Assembly (NCBI RefSeq): GCF_020010925.1
Contig: NZ_JAGJBZ010000002.1
Coordinates: forward strand, 1,736,001 to 1,800,000
Direction of reading: 5' to 3'
Length of the DNA stretch: 64,000 nucleotides
From: Streptomyces griseiscabiei
GTDB lineage: Bacteria > Actinomycetota > Actinomycetes > Streptomycetales > Streptomycetaceae
Shown piece after piece: positions 61,056 to 64,000 of this stretch (position 1 is its first letter; each line of letters starts with the position of its first letter). The notes below the pieces were generated by a model. The model was not told the origin of the DNA and ran no database searches. It saw only the letters and a list, made by a program, of their open reading frames with translations. A program made the translations under genes and the position numbers.

Positions 61056-62459
61056 ATGAGCGGCCGTACCGTAATCCGCGGCGGTCTCGTCATCACGGCC
61101 TCAGACGAGTTGCACGCAGACGTCCTGATCGAGGACGGCCGTGTAGCCGCTCTCGCGGCGAGTGGCACCACCGCCGCAGAGGCCTGGACCGCCGAGCACA
61201 CCATCGACGCCACGGGGAAGTACGTCATCCCCGGCGGCGTGGACGCCCACACCCACATGGAACTCCCCTTCGGCGGCACCTTCGCCTCCGACACCTTCGA
61301 GACCGGCACCCGCGCCGCCGCCTGGGGCGGCACCACCACGATCGTCGACTTCGCCGTACAGAGCGTCGGCCACACCCTCCGCGAGGGCCTCGACGCCTGG
61401 CACGCCAAGGCGGAGGGCAACTGCGCGATCGACTACGGCTTCCACATGATCGTCTCCGACGTGAACCAGGACACGCTCAAGGAGATGGACCTGCTGGTGC
61501 AGGAGGGCGTCACCTCCTTCAAGCAGTTCATGGCCTACCCGGGCGTCTTCTACAGCGACGACGGCCAGATCCTGCGCGCCATGCAGCGCTCCGCCGACAA
61601 CGGCGGCCTGATCATGATGCACGCGGAGAACGGCATCGCCATCGACGTCCTCGTCGAACAGGCCCTGGCCCGCGGCGAGACCGACCCCCGCTACCACGGG
61701 GAGGTCCGCAAGGCCCTGCTGGAAGCCGAGGCCACCCACCGCGCCATCAAGCTCGCCCAGGTCGCGGGCGCCCCCCTGTACGTCGTGCACGTCTCGGCGA
61801 TGGAGGCGGTCGCCGAGCTGGCCCGCGCACGCGACGAGGGGCTCAACGTCTTCGGCGAGACCTGCCCGCAGTATCTGTTCCTCTCCACGGACAACCTCGC
61901 CGAGCCGGACTTCGAGGGCTCCAAGTACGTGTGCAGCACCCCGCTGCGGCCACGCGAGCACCAGGCCAAGCTGTGGCAGGGCCTGCGCACCAACGACCTC
62001 CAGGTGGTCTCCACCGACCACTGCCCGTTCTGCTTCGTCGGCCAGAAGGAACTGGGCCGCGGCGACTTCTCCAAGATCCCCAACGGCCTCCCGGGCGTCG
62101 AGAACCGCATGGACCTCCTCCACCAGGCGGTCGTCGACGGGCACATCTCGCGCCGCCGCTGGATCGAGATCGCCTGCGCCACCCCGGCCCGGATGTTCGG
62201 CATGTACCCGAAGAAGGGCACCATCGCGCCGGGCGCGGACGCCGACATCGTCATCTACGACCCGCACGCCGAGCAGGTCATGTCCGCAGAGACCCACCAC
62301 ATGAACGTCGACTACTCGGCGTACGAGGGCAAGCGCACCACCGGCCGGGTCGAGACGGTCCTCTCGCGCGGCGAACTCGTCATCACCGAGCGGGAGTACA
62401 CCGGGCACGCCGGGCACGGCACGTACACCCCCCGCTCCACCTGTCAGTACCTCACCTAG
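61056..62459 (+). CDS. hydA: D-hydantoinase / dihydropyrimidinase
   Basis: A 467-residue cyclic amidohydrolase opening dihydropyrimidines or 5-substituted hydantoins. GGVDAHTHMELPFGG has the first metal His pair, VTSFKQFMAYPG the lysine to be carboxylated, LIMMHAENG and LYVVHVSAMEAV further His ligands, and VVSTDHCPFCF the catalytic Asp. TFASDTFETGTRAAAWGGTT is family-typical. With the ureidopropionases it makes N-carbamoyl-beta-alanine from dihydrouracil and degrades it. It lies 11 bases before the oxidoreductase gene, so the two are surely one unit. Confidence 0.94.
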   Translation: MSGRTVIRGGLVITASDELHADVLIEDGRVAALAASGTTAAEAWTAEHTIDATGKYVIPGGVDAHTHMELPFGGTFASDTFETGTRAAAWGGTTTIVDFAVQSVGHTLREGLDAWHAKAEGNCAIDYGFHMIVSDVNQDTLKEMDLLVQEGVTSFKQFMAYPGVFYSDDGQILRAMQRSADNGGLIMMHAENGIAIDVLVEQALARGETDPRYHGEVRKALLEAEATHRAIKLAQVAGAPLYVVHVSAMEAVAELARARDEGLNVFGETCPQYLFLSTDNLAEPDFEGSKYVCSTPLRPREHQAKLWQGLRTNDLQVVSTDHCPFCFVGQKELGRGDFSKIPNGLPGVENRMDLLHQAVVDGHISRRRWIEIACATPARMFGMYPKKGTIAPGADADIVIYDPHAEQVMSAETHHMNVDYSAYEGKRTTGRVETVLSRGELVITEREYTGHAGHGTYTPRSTCQYLT

Positions 62460-62470
62460 GAGCGGAGCAG

Positions 62471-63493
62471 ATGGACTTCGGACTCGTCCTCCAGACGGAC
62501 CCGCCGGCCTCGCGCGTCATCGAGCTGATGAAGCGCGCCGAGAACAACGGCTTCACCTACGGCTGGACCTTCGACTCCGCCGTGCTGTGGCAGGAGCCGT
62601 TCGTCATCTACAGCCAGATCCTCTCCAGCACGACGAAACTCACGGTCGGCCCCATGGTCACCAACCCGGGCACCCGCACCTGGGAGGTCACCGCCTCCAC
62701 CTTCGCCACCCTCAACGACATGTTCGGCAACCGCACGGTCTGCGGCATCGGCCGCGGCGACTCGGCGATGCGGGTCGCCGGCCGCAAGCCCAACACGCTG
62801 GCCCGGATCAGCGAGGCGATGAAGGTCATCCGCTCGCTGGGCAGCGGGGGAGAGGCCGACCTCGGCGGTACGGTCGTCAGCTTCCCCTGGATCAAGGAGG
62901 GCGCCGAACTCCCGGTCTGGATGGCCGCGTACGGCCCCAAGGCCCTGAAGATGACCGGGGAGGAGGCCGACGGTTTCATCCTCCAGCTCTCCGACCTGTA
63001 CCTCACCGAGTACATGGTCAAGGCGGTCAAGGACGCGGCCGTCGCCGCCGGACGCGACCCGTCCGAGGTGAAGATCTGCGTGGCCGCCCCCGCGTACGTC
63101 ACCGAGGACGACTCGCCCGAGGCGCTGGCCCACGCGCGCGAGCAGTGCCGCTGGTTCGGCGGGATGGTCGGCAACCACGTCGCCGACCTGGTGTCCAAGT
63201 ACGGCGAGCACTCCGCGGCCGTACCGGAGGAGCTGACCGACTACATCAAGGCCCGTGAGGGGTACGACTACTCCCACCACGGGCGCGCCGACAACCCCGA
63301 CACCCAGTTCGTGCCCGACGAGATCGTGGACCGGTTCTGTGTCATCGGCACCCCCGAGGCGCACATCGAGAAGCTGAACGCGCTGCGCGCGCTGGGCGTG
63401 GACCAGTTCGCCGTCTACGACATGCACGACGCGCAGGAGAGGGTGATCGACGTGTACGGCTCGACGGTCATCCCGGCGGTCAACGGGGGCTGA
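62471..63493 (+). CDS. LLM-class (luciferase-like) F420/flavin oxidoreductase
   Basis: A 340-residue TIM-barrel enzyme of the luciferase-like monooxygenase superfamily, close to the group annotated as TIGR03842 F420-dependent oxidoreductases (from memory). MDFGLVLQTDPPASRVIELMKRAE starts the barrel over two strands; GYTFGWTFDSAVL-like strand 2, VGPMVTNPGTRTWEVTASTF, VCGIGRGDSAMRVAGRK and PVWMAAYGPKALKM are cofactor-side segments. Its position between the hydantoinase and the permease suggests a redox step on a pyrimidine or hydantoin. GGAGCGGAG lies just before the ATG. Confidence 0.82.
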   Translation: MDFGLVLQTDPPASRVIELMKRAENNGFTYGWTFDSAVLWQEPFVIYSQILSSTTKLTVGPMVTNPGTRTWEVTASTFATLNDMFGNRTVCGIGRGDSAMRVAGRKPNTLARISEAMKVIRSLGSGGEADLGGTVVSFPWIKEGAELPVWMAAYGPKALKMTGEEADGFILQLSDLYLTEYMVKAVKDAAVAAGRDPSEVKICVAAPAYVTEDDSPEALAHAREQCRWFGGMVGNHVADLVSKYGEHSAAVPEELTDYIKAREGYDYSHHGRADNPDTQFVPDEIVDRFCVIGTPEAHIEKLNALRALGVDQFAVYDMHDAQERVIDVYGSTVIPAVNGG

Positions 63494-63632
63494 CCCCGCC
63501 CCGCACCTCCAGTCCCCGAACCCCACACCCCCCACACCTTGTCTCCCTGCTCTCCGCCGTCCCGGAGGGCAGGGGCCCAAGGCCTCCGCACGGCCTTTCT
63601 CTCCCGTCCCGCCTCCCCTGATTGGCCTGCCC

Positions 63633-64000
63633 ATGACCGAAACAGTCCCCTCGGGGCCGTCGATAGCCCAGTCCGCCGACTCCTCCGGCCGGATCGAGCT
63701 GGCCCCCGACGCCTTCCCCGCCGACAGCCCGTTCGCCAACGAGGACCTGCGTCCCGTACCCGTCTCCGAGCGCAAGTGGACGACGTACAACTTCGCGGCG
63801 CTGTGGATCTCGATGGCCCACTGCATCCCCAGCTGGACCCTGGCCTCCGGCCTGGTCGCCCTCGGTATGGACTGGAAGCAGGCCGTCTTCACCATCGCCC
63901 TGGCCAACGTCATCGTGCTGCTGCCGATGCTGGCCACCGGGCATGCCGGACCCAAGTACGGCATCCCGTTCCCGGTGCTCGCGCGGGCCTCCTTCGGGCT
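63633..64000 (+). CDS. NCS1-family nucleobase/hydantoin permease, N-terminal part (runs off window)
   Basis: The first 122 residues of an NCS1 symporter. After a polar tail come RPVPVSERKWTTYNFAALWI, a WISMAHCIPSWTLASGL first span and AVFTIALANVIVLLPMLATGH second span with GPKYGIPFPVLARASFG, the substrate-site region of Mhp1-, PucI- and Fur-type permeases. It probably imports uracil, hydantoin or allantoin with a cation. The 139 bases before it hold no other gene. No good ribosome-binding site precedes the ATG at 63633. Confidence 0.87.
   Translation, partial: MTETVPSGPSIAQSADSSGRIELAPDAFPADSPFANEDLRPVPVSERKWTTYNFAALWISMAHCIPSWTLASGLVALGMDWKQAVFTIALANVIVLLPMLATGHAGPKYGIPFPVLARASFG

Overview
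The window is a stretch of a Streptomyces chromosome, or a close relative. The evidence is very high GC with codons ending in G or C, GTG starts, three rare TTA (bldA-type) leucine codons, actinomycete gene families (AllR-like IclR, HxlR, PucR, PcaL, an F420-type luciferase-like enzyme, an RNase Sa-type ribonuclease), TANNNT -10 boxes directly before start codons, and a dispersed inverted repeat that fills several gene ends. No rRNA, tRNA, insertion sequence, prophage or CRISPR array was seen, and no gap between genes exceeds 300 bases. All assignments come from reading the sequence; no database search was run.

Layout. 1-8.3 kb: the 3' end of a heme peroxidase, then a leftward run of a hypothetical gene, a histidine phosphatase, a HAD-like protein, a lipoprotein, an M48 membrane protease coupled to a TTA-codon gene, and an AlaT-type aminotransferase divergent from an HxlR regulator. 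8.4-18.1 kb: a coupled pair of surface proteins (one with a von Willebrand A domain), two divergent IucA/IucC (NIS) siderophore synthetases, a 934-residue DUF4157 protein with a glycosyltransferase-like C-terminus that looks like contractile-injection cargo, and a HipA-like kinase coupled to a SelW-like redox protein. 18.1-24.9 kb: purine (allantoin) catabolism, with malate synthase, a MobA-like nucleotidyltransferase, the AllR-type regulator, allantoinase and allantoicase. Allantoin carbon is expected to leave as glyoxylate, which malate synthase feeds into central metabolism. The aceB and allB upstream regions share a TTGAA(N)TTCC-N7-GGAA site.

25-34 kb: a secreted guanyl-specific ribonuclease, a sensor kinase and response regulator separated by a membrane-protein gene and an opposed aldo/keto reductase gene, a Gfo/Idh dehydrogenase divergent from a GntR regulator, and a ROK kinase coupled to a membrane-anchored protein. 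34-46 kb: a translationally coupled SNF2 helicase and SWIM zinc-finger protein, a PcaD-PcaC fusion whose lactonase half lacks the serine nucleophile, an MBL-fold hydrolase, exonuclease III, a secreted GDSL esterase and an amino-acid ABC ATPase with no permease beside it. 46-56 kb: a secreted CocE-like hydrolase, a membrane protein of unknown function, gamma-glutamyltransferase, a ClpC-like ATPase, a methionine aminopeptidase divergent from an XRE regulator, and a low-complexity protein.

56-64 kb: a rightward cluster for reductive pyrimidine or hydantoin degradation. It holds two paralogous beta-ureidopropionases, a class III aminotransferase, a PucR regulator, a D-hydantoinase/dihydropyrimidinase, a luciferase-like flavin/F420 oxidoreductase and the start of an NCS1 nucleobase permease, which runs off the right end. 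No classical dihydropyrimidine dehydrogenase is present in this part, so the oxidoreductase is a candidate for the missing reduction. With the allantoin block, the window is strongly devoted to getting nitrogen from nucleobases.
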